From assembly GCA_037013555.1 (NCBI GenBank), contig JASUAD010000023.1, forward strand, positions 5,766,001-5,830,000: a stretch of 64,000 nt of DNA, written 5' to 3'. The first letter of the stretch is position 1. Every line of letters begins with the position of its first letter. Position numbers and translations under genes: made by a program. The stretch is from Sextonia rubra. Lineage: Eukaryota > Streptophyta > Magnoliopsida > Laurales > Lauraceae. Below, one piece after another: positions 33,001-43,669 of the stretch. The notes beneath the pieces are model-generated. The model saw only the letters and a program-made list of their open reading frames with translations, was not told where the DNA came from and made no database searches.

Positions 33001-34900
33001 TAGCAATAGATCTAGGATTTTCATTTTGGTGATGCAACAATGGTAGGATGAAAAAATCCAATACTAAAATATAATCTTATAAGGTCTAATTAAAAGAAAT
33101 TTCTCAAATCACATGAGTGTAGTCTCATCCGTGCCTCTGACCTAGTAGCCTATTCCTCTTTCATCAAATGCTTACTAACTCAAAGATGAAAGGATGCCAA
33201 TATGCCCTAAACTCTCTACCCTGGTTCCAGTGATCAAATGTGCAAAGTCACTAATTTTTGAAGTGGAATGTTTGAGTTGGGTCACCATTTTGGAGTCGAG
33301 TCACTTTCAAGTGCAAATTGAAGATTTATCCTAAAAAACAATATATATATATATATATATATCATTTTAAGACATACCTTAGGTTTTCTAGGTCAACTAG
33401 CGAGTCTTCTAGCCTGACTAGCTCCGTCGGAGAAAGATGCCAACCTCTCAGGAGGTTTTCAAGATATGATAATTTTCAATATTAATCAACAACTTGAAAG
33501 TTATAACCCAATATAACTTCACACTTCTTATATATCTACCAATCTATATTTATCTAAAATCACCAAATTCAATAAAATAAAAGACAAATAGTGCAAGTAG
33601 ATGTTGGATCTTGAGACCTGAATATAGAGGCAGCAAAGTCCGGGACTAGCTTTGCAGAAGTTCATTTCTTTTTCAATGAATTTTTCTAGACTATAATTAC
33701 AAATTTAAATTTTCATAGCTCACAGCATATAAATAATGATTTTCTTCCTTGGTTCATGATTTACTATAATATCAACTAATAGGCAAGTTGGAACAAAGAC
33801 TAGCTAATTCCAAATTCTTGATAAAGTGGTCACTGGCTCATCAAAAACTGACCTCAAGAAGCAGAAGGTCAATAACACCAACCACAAGTTTTGCAGCTCC
33901 AATGGCACCAATTGATTCACCAAATAACAAGGCTCCAAGTATAGCTACTGTCAAAGGTTGAGAATCTATAATAACCTACCAATAAAGATTTTCCTTTTCG
34001 AATGACTAAAAGAAAAATGAAAGCAGTATAAAAAGATCACTCCTATTAGATAGCATTTATGTGGTTCAACTTTATATCAAAGTCGATGATTATATCCATT
34101 GAAAGTAGAGTATATGGTTAATGGCATACTAATAATAATAAATTAAAACAAAATTGAATTTAAGCAGAGATTAGACATCATTGCCCAATCTAGCTAAAGT
34201 CTTTTGCAAACCTTCTGTAAGAAATCCCTGTCTAATTACCAAACAGAAAATACTAAAATACACATATGATCATATACCCAAAGCCAATTACTGAGGAATC
34301 TAAACAAAGGGTGACCCAAAAATGATTCTCAATGCCAAAAACAATAACTATTATCAACATGCTACTATAGCTCACATCTATTCCAAGATGTTTTTAGCGA
34401 CAATTTGTGAACCTTTCAAGCGAAAACCCCACCTAAAAACATGCAACATCCACCACTCCAAGTAAGAGGATCTAAACCCAAGTAGCAATCCCAGAGGGCT
34501 ACTTTCTCCCTCATGCCATCAACAATGCTTGGACCGAAATCAACGGGACTGACGACACAAAGAACGGCCCTGCCTTCGGCAGCACCTCCTTCATCACCAC
34601 CATCATCGTCCCCCCAAAGGAGGACGGCACTAGCAAAGTTGAATCCCAGAATCCATAACAAAACCCAGATCGGATTTCCCATTATTTTCTTCGATTTTGA
34701 AGCTCGAGCAATTCAGCTGCAAAAAGCCAGTTAGATTCCGACATCACGGAGTCGGGAGCGGCGACCGCCGCAACACACTTGACGTCGAAGCCGGTGCTGA
34801 TGTTGCAGACATTGCTCTGTGTTTCAGCATCGAGCCTTCTCAAATGGGGTTTACATAGAGAGAGGGAAAGGTGCATTGTAAGTTAGGGCCTGGGGCGGAA
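33001..34900 (-). pseudogene. WAT1-related (EamA family) transporter gene fragment
   Basis: A host gene piece, antisense to the surrounding gypsy element. Two coding blocks are separated by intron-like AT-rich DNA, so it came from DNA rather than from a processed mRNA. Block A (about 34760-34410) reads MKEVLPKAGPFFVSSVPLIS and then PSGIA-TWV and LLLGVVDVACF pieces. Block B is the exon at 33853-33975. These match the plant WAT1-related chloroplast-type EamA transporters (At3g02690 group), whose usual text is WGTAMVAMKEVLP...VIIDSQPLTV. Only about a third of such a protein is present. A single-base G gain and TAG codons in block A show it is dead. Confidence 0.75.
33853..33975 (-). pseudogene. 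Exon of the WAT1-like fragment
   Basis: Minus strand, 41 codons without a stop: VIIDSQPLTVAILGALLFGE then SIGAIGAAKLVVGVIDLLLL and E. It is preceded by 'tattggtag' (acceptor) and followed by 'gtcagt' (donor). The conserved IIDSQPLTV and LFGESIG words identify the EamA repeat of the WAT1-related chloroplast-type proteins. Good preservation suggests this capture is younger than the gypsy element around it. Confidence 0.8.
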
Positions 34901-36390
34901 TTAATTTCTAACTGGTGGCATGGGAGATGGCCCATAAGCTCCTCTTAAGAAAAGTTCCAAATAACCTAGGTGACCGTATCCACATCGTAACACATAGGTC
35001 CACCCCTGAGTTGGAGGAACTAGAGCTTATTAGAGTTCTTGACAGGCTAGTAAATAGGCCTGATTTTAGGATTGTTGTGGATGTTTTGTATTTCAAAGAC
35101 ATGCTTTGTTTGCCAGCTGCTAATGAATTGAAATATTAGATCATGACTGAGGTACATTACACTAGATATTATATGCAATCCGAGAGCACTAAAATGTATC
35201 AAAATCTTAAAGGTTTTTGGTGGAACAACATGAAGGGAAAATTGCAGCCTTTGTGTCTAGGTGTCTCACCTGCCAGAGAGTAAAGGTTGAACATAAAAAT
35301 CATCCCGATCTTTTGCATCAATTGAGGATACCAAAGTGGAAATAGGAGCATAGCGCAATAATGCTACATGACTGATAGTTGATTGATTAACAAAAGTAGC
35401 CCATTTTGTGCCTTTCAGGAAGGGTATGACAATGAGTAAGATAATAGAGATTTTCATGTCGAAAGTGACTTGACTACTTAGTACCCAAGTGTCGATAGTT
35501 TTCAACTAAGATAACAGGTTTGTATCGAGGTTCTAGATGATGTTTCAACAATCCAAGGGGACTAAGAGTAGTTTTAGTATGGCATACTACCCGCAGACCA
35601 ATAGACAATCAAAGCACACCATTCAAACACTAAAGAATATATGCTTTGTGTTAGAATCGTAAATTTTGATAAAGAATGGGATAGTGACATTGTTTTGTGA
35701 GAGTTTGCATACAACAACAGCTATCACGCGAGCAATGGAATAGCCCTATTTGAGGCTAAATAGAGATGCTAGTGTCATACCCAATGTGTTGGGAAGAAGT
35801 TGGTGTAAGATGCTTCCTTAGACCTTTGATCATGCAGATAACACAAGAAATTCTGGAAAGTGCAGGGAAGGCTGAAGTTGCCCGCTCTAGGAAAAAGAAC
35901 TACACTAATAATCATAGAAGAGACCTCGAATTCTAGGTTGGTGATGTGGTCATCTTGAAGGTCTCTCCGACAAAGGGCACGATCAGGTTCAAGTAGAAAG
36001 GCAAATTGGCTCTGAGATACGTGGGACCTTTTAAATCAAGAGAAGAGTTGGTGATCTTGCTTATAGATTGATTCTACTGCAAGAGTTTATAGGTGTCCAT
36101 GATTTGTTCCATGTTCTTCATGCTCTATAAATATATTCTAGATCCGTTGCACATCATTGAATACAAGCAAATCTAGATCAAGCCAAATGCAACATACGAG
36201 GAGCAGCAGCTCCATATAATCAATGTGAAGGAAAAAGCACTACATATTAGGATGGTTAGGTGGGTAAAGATACTTTTGGAACACCATGGCCCAGATGAGG
36301 CCACTTAGGAGCTTGAGGAGCCGGTGCAAAATCAATACCGAAGCTTCTAACCCAAGGATGTTTCATTTAGAGGACCGAATTATCCTAAGC
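34901..36390 (+). pseudogene. Long-LTR gypsy integrase and chromodomain
   Basis: After an unmatched stretch (34915-35030) the pol text resumes with NRPDFRIVVDVLYFKDMLCL, the link between RNase H and integrase. The integrase finger reads TKMYQNLKGFWWNNMKGKIA and FVSRCLTCQRVK; CxxC is kept. The core shows LTKVAHFVPFRKGMTMSKII, FSMAYYPQTNRQSKHTIQTL (the PQTDGQSERT motif with changes) and an NNSYHA-like piece. The chromodomain end is MVRWVKILLEHHGPDEAT near 36250-36310. Stops are scattered throughout. Confidence 0.87.
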
Positions 36391-36399
36391 AGGGGAGAA
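36391..36399 (+). other. Polypurine tract
   Basis: 'aggggagaa' immediately before the 3' LTR of the long-LTR gypsy element, the priming site for plus-strand DNA synthesis. Confidence 0.75.
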
Positions 36400-36510
36400 T
36401 TTAAGGTCCCGACCTAATTTAACCCTATTTAATGCCCAATTAATCTCTTTTATGTTAATTAATCTTTTTTTGATCTCATATAGCCTTGGTTAGGGAGAAC
36501 GGAATGGCTT

Positions 36511-37382
36511 CACTACAACAATTTTCATCTTTGCCAACATAAAATATGCACCGGTAAAGGCACAGAAAATGCCAACAAAAATTATTTCTGGCGATTTCTT
36601 CTACGTGGGCATGGCACTGGGAAAAATTCGCTAGGGATACTATTTGCCAGTAACAAAATGGAAGCGCTGGTAAATCTTATACAATGCTGGCAAGAAGAAA
36701 AAACTTTTCCCGACATTTTTTAGCGAAGGTAAAAAATTAAAATTTTTTTCGAATAATTATTTTTTTCAAAATTATTTACTGGTGTTTTTTGTCTCCGGCA
36801 ATATCTATTATTTTTCTAAATCTAAATATTTTGAAGGCCTTTTGCGGGTGTTTTATTTTGTCGGCACTAGTTTATTTATATTTTTTTACCAGCGATTTGA
36901 GCACTGGTAAAAGTTTACAATATTACGCAGGCAATTAATGTTAATTTTTTTTGTATTTCTTTGATTTTTAATTTTCTTTCCATGTGCATACATTAAGTCA
37001 TTACATATTCCAACCTCTCTCATTCCATTATGCAAGGCCGGCAAAACACAAAATTATCTTACCTACTATGCCTGGCACCCCATTGTGCTGGCAAAAGCAA
37101 TTTCAAAATTTGATAACAAAAATTTGTAGAAAAAAGAGCGAAATGGAAAAAAGGTGCAAATTGTTGGCAATATAAATAATTCGCTGGTAAAAGTATAACC
37201 TTTTGTGGAGACAAAAACCATTCGCCAGGAAAATACAGAACTTTTGCTAGCATTTTATTTCACCAAAAAAGTCCAATTATTTCCGGCAAAATAAGATTTT
37301 CCGCTAGAAAAAGGTTACTTTTCCCGACATTTAAATTTTGTGCCAGGAGAAAATGCCTGGAAAAGTGCAAATTGTTGTAGTG
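36511..37382. mobile_element. Miniature CACTA (En/Spm-type) element, 872 bp
   Basis: Perfect 12-base terminal inverted repeats, CACTACAACAAT at 36511 and ATTGTTGTAGTG ending at 37382, begin with the CACTA signature. The interior is full of subterminal motifs of the form 'gc(t/c)ggtaaaa' and 'tttgccagc' in both directions, the binding-site pattern of this superfamily. No transposase coding sequence is present, so it is non-autonomous. The flanking triplets are ctt and gtt, a 3-bp duplication with one change. It lies inside gypsy LTR copy 3. Confidence 0.92.
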
Positions 37383-38214
37383 GTTTGACCATGACTAGGT
37401 AGACTTAAAGGCTTTTCATAATTTCAAGTTTAGAGGGCATGCATCATCTGTTAGTTAATTTCTTGTGCATCATGTACATCATCTTTCATATTGGGCTCAA
37501 CTCCAGTTGAACTCTTATGGACCCATTTAAGACTCAAATGACCCACTTTGTAAATACCTTGACAAATATGAACTTAATTGCAATTTCCAAAACTATCTAA
37601 TTTAAACAATTCTAGCATTTCCCAATTCAACATTTCCAGCATCCCATCTCTAGTTGAGACTCCTCATTTCCATTTCTTCTTCTTCTTCTTCTCTCATTGA
37701 ATTCAAGTGAAACAACCTTGCATATGATTTAGGAGCATCTCAACTTCTTCCTTTACTCCATGTTCTTCACCTCTTGGCCTTAGTTTGGTAGAAGTTATCT
37801 GCTTTTCTTCCCCATCAGTTCTAAGGGTAATAATTCCAGTCCATTTCTAGCTTCTTGGTTGCAAATGCATCAAGGGGACTCAATTTTAGTTCATGCATCT
37901 CTTTTCATCTCTTCATGTATGCTTAATTGAGTTAATTCAAGTAATCAGTTCATGAATGTTCTTAATTTCAGCTCACTCCTTTGATACATGTCTTATTGAT
38001 GTTAAATGTAAGAATTGAAATGAATTATAGATGTTTTAAAATGTCACAATGCACTCACAGAACATGTTTTAAGTTGGAATCAAAACCCTAGCTTAATGGT
38101 TCAACTACATAATCGAAAGGCAGTTAGTTCTGTGTATTTAATATCCACAACACCTCCGTTGACTGTAGACACACTGTTAGGATCAAATAACTGAGAGCTG
38201 AAATTCCAACTTTG

Positions 38215-38525
38215 CAAATATCTTGGTCGACTGCGGTCAACCATGGTTAGCCGGGCCTTCACTGTTACACCAAAATAACTGAGAGGGTGTTTTCAACCCT
38301 CCAGTTATCCCAGTCAACCAAGATACCTACCCATGTAGGGTTACCCATCCAGAACTAATTCTAGTTACAGTCGACTGAGGCATCAACTGAGGGGTCCCCC
38401 TGCACTGTTTAACTAAAAGTGGTTTGGGACCATTCCCTATGATCTTGGTCGACCAAGGTCAATCATGGTATTAATTGGGCCTTCCCATGGTTCACTCGAG
38501 GTCGATTGTGGGCTTAACCAAGGTC
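38215..38525. repeat. Palindromic motif cluster in LTR copy 3
   Basis: Exact palindromes CTTGGTCGACCAAG (38444-38457), CAGTCGACTG (38368-38377) and AACCATGGTT (38239-38248) lie among variants such as 'cttggtcgactgcggtcaac', 'cagtcaaccaag' and 'cactcgaggtcgattg'. The theme is ggtcgacc, unrelated to the words in the other LTR copies. Confidence 0.8.
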
Positions 38526-40178
38526 ATTGGGATTTTAGGTGGTTTAGAGGACCTTTGTAGGGACCTTAGGAATGGAACCCACTACCATATAACATGGTCC
38601 AATGGTATTGAAGCATACATGGGAGGTGTCAAGTTGATACTCACCCATGTAGATTTCTCGAGTAGATCTCAAGCCAAGCTATGGGTGTTGTCCTAAGGAG
38701 TTCAATGTCCATTTCATACACAATGTAACACCAACACTATGGTAGCACATTGACATTAAATACCTTAGGATTACATCATGTTGGATGGTTAAGGAAGACA
38801 GGTTATCTTAGAATTAGGTTGGCTAGTAAACATCTTTGATTCCTGAGGATTTATTGTATACATATTGCTAAGTCAAGCCATGACCTTAATATGATATGAT
38901 TATGTTTATTATAAGCTATGCATTGGTCTTCAATCAGTCTATTGCCTTAGAATGACCTTGTATATATGACCATTAGATATTGATTATGACCCCAAAAAGT
39001 AAATATGACTTGATACGTAAGAAGTATGCCCAAGTTCAAATGACAACATAAGAATGATAAGTAAGACTTCTTATTCCATTGATTCATTTAGTCGGCACTA
39101 CGGCTTCAACCGTCTGAGGTCGACAAGGCTGGGTATCGGTGTAGGACATGGAACTAGTTACAGCTTAGCATAAGGCGGAGTTTTGGTATTCCTCGGTCTA
39201 CTTGGTGTGCCTTTGGTTGGGCCTCCTCATAGCACCACATACGTACGAATGCTCTATTCCATTAGGTTACACCATTGCAACTGATGGTCAAGAGAAAATA
39301 GCTAATGTGGCTTGCCAACTAGAGTGATATGCACATGTTATTCATGACTCCTTTTCATATGCTTATTGCCTAGCTTCCACATATTGACCTAATATGATCA
39401 CACGTTTATTTGTTCAGTTTGATAACATCAAGTTATAGTTTATATTTGCTTATTTTTACTAAATCGTTGTATTTACTGTGCCACTCTTAGTGTTATAGGT
39501 ATAGACACTGCGCCACCCGCCAATGTAGCTACGAAGGAGGTCCTTGAGACTCCTCGGGGCTTAGAGGAGTGGATCACGGATGATTTTTTTAAGTTTTCTT
39601 ACTACAGAGAGAGTTAGGGGGGTTGCTTTGGTTTCATGCCTAAGATTACCTTGGTTTGGCACATGTTACAACACATCATCATGATGTCTTATGCCCTTTC
39701 CATCATCTATTTCTAATATGTATTATGGTCATGTGACCAATGTATGCCACTAATATGTTATGGATTTGGTTATGTTAGACCTTACTAATGTATTTGGATT
39801 ATTTCATGTAGATTGCTCATTTTGGACATATATTTATGCATGGGTTTAGGGTTTATCTATACATCATTTGTAAGATTTATGTCTTTATTTATACTTTAAC
39901 TTTTAAATATGGATTTCACTAAGCTCATGCCATATCCCAAGTTAAGAAAAGAAATTCTACAGTAATGATGTCAAGTATAAAGATGAACTACATGGGCTTT
40001 CGTAAAAGTTTAAATATATATGCATGTTCATGTGGTACTCCTCACACGCGAATCCTATGTTCGAAAATTCCCTTGTGGTGATTTGTATGTGCCTCGACCA
40101 TGACATAAATTTCCATAGAGTACATGTGTCGTGCCCAAGTTCACCCTAATCAAACATTCTTGGGCTTGAGGCGCAACA

Positions 40179-40737
40179 AGCTATTTGTGCGATATCATAG
40201 GGCTGTGTGATATAGCATAATCGATATCCTAAGCCCATGCAATATTGCCCATATCACTTTGTGCAATATCTTAGGGCCGTGTGATATTGTACTGCTACTA
40301 TACAAATAGCCGTGCAGAAAATATTAAAATCTCAACTATTTTTGGTGAAATGTCAGGTTTAAGGCCAGTTGTATGGTTAATAACCCTATTTGGAAAGCCA
40401 ACACAAGCTACCTACAATTCTGGTGCCAAAATTCTTTTTTGACAAAGTCACCTGGGCCACCTTCATAAGCCCTGTAACTAGTCATACAGACTTTATGATG
40501 CAACTATACCTTAAGCGTCTTTTGTATCCCCACTTTTATCTTTTATACTATTGATATTCTTAAAAAAAAACTATGGAGCATTCACTATTCTTATGTGATC
40601 ATGCTAGAATTTGGTTCCAATCTTGGGTTCCTCATTCATTCAGCTAGGAATATGGAATGTGGAAAAACCTTCATGAAGTTGAATAATGAGAATGGTGAGC
40701 GGAGGGTCCTAACCTGGCATCTATTGCCCTTCCTACT
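40179..40737. other. Unassigned; short degenerate duplication
   Basis: 40187-40300 has two versions of 'tgtgc(g/a)atatc(a/t)tagggc' followed by 'gtgtgatat', again a self-complementary theme (gatatc). It may belong to another gypsy-type LTR into which the preceding element inserted. The rest has no recognisable content. Confidence 0.35.
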
Positions 40738-40985
40738 TTTTTTTTAAGAAAAAATAAAAATTTCATTAAACACTATCAACAAATACAATTTCAGACAATA
40801 CTAAATTCCAAACAAAAAATGGATAACAGCACATTCAAATTTGCTCCAAAGACTGCATAGCCGCTGTCTTTGCGAAATTGTGAGCCACCTGATTTTCTTC
40901 TCGCTTGACATGTCTCACTTGCAAAGAGGTCATTTTATCCAACATCATTTTGTTATCCCCTACTAATTGTCCATACTGAGTCCAA
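40738..40985 (-). pseudogene. L1-type LINE 3' end (RNase H tail)
   Basis: The minus strand reads MMLDKMTSLQVRHVKREENQ and then VAHNFAKTAAM, the conserved end of the RNase H domain in plant L1 LINEs, followed by an AT-rich 3' UTR and a poly(A) tail seen as the T-run at 40738-40746. The element is truncated about 80 codons before its end. Confidence 0.85.
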
Positions 40986-41330
40986 CACCTTTCTTCATTA
41001 TTCAGAGCTTAGACAACCTCCATATAGTCATCCCTCCAAAATCACATTTTGTACGTTCTAGAAATTGGTGGGCAATATGGAAAGCTAGGAATAATTTAAT
41101 ATTTAAAAACTTTACTATTTGTCCTAACGATACTATTAGTTTGATCAAAAAAAATTTTGCTTCCTTCCTATTGTGGTGGAGTGCAACAAAGAAATCTATT
41201 CTACTTCCATAATCTCAAGATGGCCAGCTAATGCTTTTAATGATGTTTTGACGATATTCACAGATGTTGCTTATAATTCAAATCATGGAAAATTTTATTA
41301 TGAATATGGTTCTTTTTTAACCCAGCTAAG
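40986..41330 (+). pseudogene. LINE RNase H fragment, N-terminal part
   Basis: Sense frame reads RNWWAIWKARNNLIFKNFTI and CPNDTISLIKKNF, the linker that precedes RNase H in plant L1 LINEs. It then reads FTDVAYNSNHGKFYYEYG in a shifted frame, the start of RNase H (family: .TDGA......G.GG). The continuation is at 42732-43102. An opposite-strand LINE end abuts it on the left. Confidence 0.75.
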
Positions 41331-41470
41331 GGGCACCCATATACAAACACCAACACGATAGCAACATGAATACCTTTATGTGTGAGTTGTGTGTGTGTCC
41401 CTCACATGTGTGTGGTCCCATTTTCCCACATGTGTAAGTTGTGTGTGTCCTCATATGTGGGAGTCTCTAT
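41331..41470. repeat. Short GT-rich repeat
   Basis: Alternating 'gtgtgagttgtgtgtgtgtc', 'cacatgtgtgtgg' and 'cccacatgtgtaag' words occur with about a 50-bp period, next to the solo copia LTR. Confidence 0.7.
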
Positions 41471-42726
41471 TGTTGGAAGGCAGCTACTAGGATCTCTTGA
41501 CATTGTGTACAAATTACTGCAGAAATAACTTTAGATGATGATGATTCATGAACTGTACTTATGAGATCTCTCTAATTTGATTTCGGTCTTACAGCAACTC
41601 AAAAATCTTAATACCTTCTACTGTGTTCCTCTATGCTCGAACTCACACTGGGATGTGAGCCTCTTTTGTGAATTCTCATTGCTTTCAAAAATGAGATTTC
41701 TCTTGTTATATTTCTTAGAAAGCAATAGCTCATATTTATAGACTACAATAAGGACCTTAAGAAGGAAATAAGGATTAAGCTTTTTATGGAAATAGGAAAC
41801 CCTAATTTGATCCAAAATAAAATCCTAGTTCCATAAATTTTAATTTAATTTAGTCTACTAAAGAATTATAATTGCATTCCTGCTCTTATTCTCAAAACAA
41901 TATTTTGAACTTCTTATTATTAAATGCTTATTAATCTCCCTACACTAAGATTTCAGATATCCACCGATTAAATTATTACTGACATCTATATTTAATCGAT
42001 ATCTTTATAATTCCTTGAGACCTTACACTTAACTTATTTGATATGTCAGACACAAAGTCCACCTACAACGTTTAACATAATCAAAACTTATAAGCTTCAT
42101 CAAGGGGATATCATCAATCCCTATTACGGGATGTGGATTCCTTTCATAAACTAATATCCACCATACACGTAGTGTAGTTATCCAATTTACTGAGATTATT
42201 GACCTATAAAAGGTTTCACTCCTTTGAAAATCAAAATGTCAAACACTAAATGTATGTATCCATTATTTATATTGGGATTAAGAGCACAAGTACTCATAAT
42301 AACCATTTGGATGTTAATCGTCTTATATAGTCAGTATAAAGACAATAAACCCAAAAGCACTCCTGTTCAATACACATAAAGCGTACTAGCATAACAAGTC
42401 GAAACCTAACCATTTTTCGCAACTAAGAAAAGCCTGCTAAAATATCATGCCATAATCATACTGATGGCGTGTCCAACTCCATTTAGATTATGAACAATAA
42501 CTTACATTCTATAAAAACTAACAAATAAGTCTTCTATGTGTAAGCTGAACTCTACACACCAACTTGTCCACTTTATAAAATAAAAGACACACACATGCAT
42601 AATAAATAACAATGCAACCATTTGCCCATACAAATTCTCATTAAAATGAAAAGACAAACTTTACTAATAAATAAATTAGTCATTGACAAATACATAAAAG
42701 TATGCTTTTAGTATAAATTTCCAACA
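41471..42726 (-). mobile_element. Solo copia LTR, family C, antisense
   Basis: Read on the minus strand it begins TGTTGGAAATTTATACTAAA and ends 'gtagctgccttccaaca', the same family as the LTR at 48539-49793 (1,256 against 1,255 bp). The flanks are tctat (41466-41470) and cctat (42727-42731), a duplication with one mismatch. It splits a LINE RNase H region. No internal sequence remains. Confidence 0.9.
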
Positions 42727-42731
42727 CCTAT

Positions 42732-43102
42732 TACCTTGCTTATGGTTATGTTATGGTAAACAACTCTTCTACCTATGAAACTACTCACTTGTTAGAAAAA
42801 CTTCTACCAAAGGCTCTATTAAGTTTATAGTGTATTCTAATGCTCAAGAAGCAATTGATAGTGTTAATGGAAAGAAAGACAGGTCTATTAAGCCCATCAT
42901 TTTAGGCATCTTGCAACATTGCTTTTGTTTTTCTTCTTTTGAGTTTTACTTCATTCTTAGGGACCTTAATGAGGCAGCTTATATTTTGGCCAAGTACTAT
43001 TCTAGACTTGGCAAGAGCTTTTGTCGAATGGTAGTGTTACCCGGTTTGGGTGAAGTTTTGTTTGCTCATCTCCAAGCATCAGATTGCTTCTGTTATTGTT
43101 AA
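42732..43102 (+). pseudogene. LINE RNase H fragment, C-terminal part
   Basis: The open frame from 42830 reads NAQEAIDSVNGKKDRSIKPI, IILGILQHCFCFSSFEFYFI and LRDLNEAAYILAKYYS. This is the RNase H end with the 'R..N.AA..LAK' motif typical of plant LINE ORF2 C-termini. It fits as the continuation of 40986-41330, although about 80-100 bases around the junction cannot be matched. Confidence 0.7.
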
Positions 43103-43302
43103 TTTTGGTGTGTTGTTTGTCTTTTATGATTGAGATTCTTGTTGACATAAGAAAAAAGAATAAAATACCAAGGAGGAAGGATGTATGGGGAAATAAGAGA
43201 GATTTGAATATTTACAAGAGTGTTAGTAATGGGCTCAAGGAGAAACTAGAATTTTACCTTTTCCTCTAAGAGTATAACTTATTTAAGAATATGCGTATGT
43301 AT

Positions 43303-43652
43303 AAGGGGTGCTCATGGCACATGCCAGTCCACTTCTGATCTGCTCCCAACCTACTTTCGGCTAGGCTTGGATTTGTCATTAGGGGTTAGGCTTGGATTAA
43401 GTGATTAAAAGCCCAAAACCTTGCTCAGCCCTGTCTGTGTAAGGAATTAATGTAATTTAATTTAATTAATCCAACTAATTTCTTAAAGGCCCAAAAAATT
43501 AATAAAAAGCTTGGTTTGACTTGGCCCGATTGATTAAATGGGTGTGCTTGGGACTACTTTTATGGCCTATGTTGGGCCGGGGTCAGTGTTTTTAAAGTGA
43601 GTCCAAGCTTGGCTATACCTTAGCTAGCTATCTCAACCCATGAACACCCCTA
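43303..43652. mobile_element. hAT-type MITE, 350 bp
   Basis: Ends AAGGGGTGCTCATGG and, read inward from the right, TAGGGGTGTTCATGG form a terminal inverted repeat of the common plant hAT-MITE type. A perfect 8-bp duplication GTATGTAT flanks it (43295-43302 and 43653-43660). The interior is composed of 'gggcttgg' and 'ggcccga' words and codes for nothing. Confidence 0.92.
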
Positions 43653-43669
43653 GTATGTATGCATGTATG

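Larger units (their letters stand above)
19555..40178 (+). mobile_element. Long-LTR chromovirus (Ty3/gypsy), 5'-truncated, multiply interrupted
   Basis: One ancient element can be followed through five foreign insertions. Its own parts are gag end and protease (19555-19733, 21262-21625), RT (21626-21877, 25359-25609, 31858-32300), RNase H (32400-32885), integrase and chromodomain (about 34960-36380), polypurine tract (36391-36399) and 3' LTR (36400-40178). The gag N-terminus and 5' LTR are missing; 19555 abuts a family B LTR fragment. The LTR of about 2.9 kb without its CACTA insert, and the pol type, suggest the Tekay/Del lineage. Stops are frequent and the RT active site is changed, so the element is long dead. 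Confidence 0.88.
36400..40178 (+). repeat. 3' LTR of the long-LTR gypsy element (copy 3)
   Basis: Begins tttaaggtcccgacctaatt (TG mutated) and ends 'ttgggcttgaggcgcaaca'. Without the CACTA insert it is about 2.9 kb. The 3' third has the family signature 'ctcctcacacg...attcccttgtgg' (about 40036-40080), also found in LTR copy 1 (18270-18310) and copy 4 (57300-57340). The next five bases are agcta; no matching 5' partner is in the window. Confidence 0.83.

Noticed and set aside
34513..34734. Plus-strand open frame with a Ser/Pro-rich peptide
   Set aside because: It is the antisense reading of the WAT1-like coding block, whose conserved words are on the minus strand.
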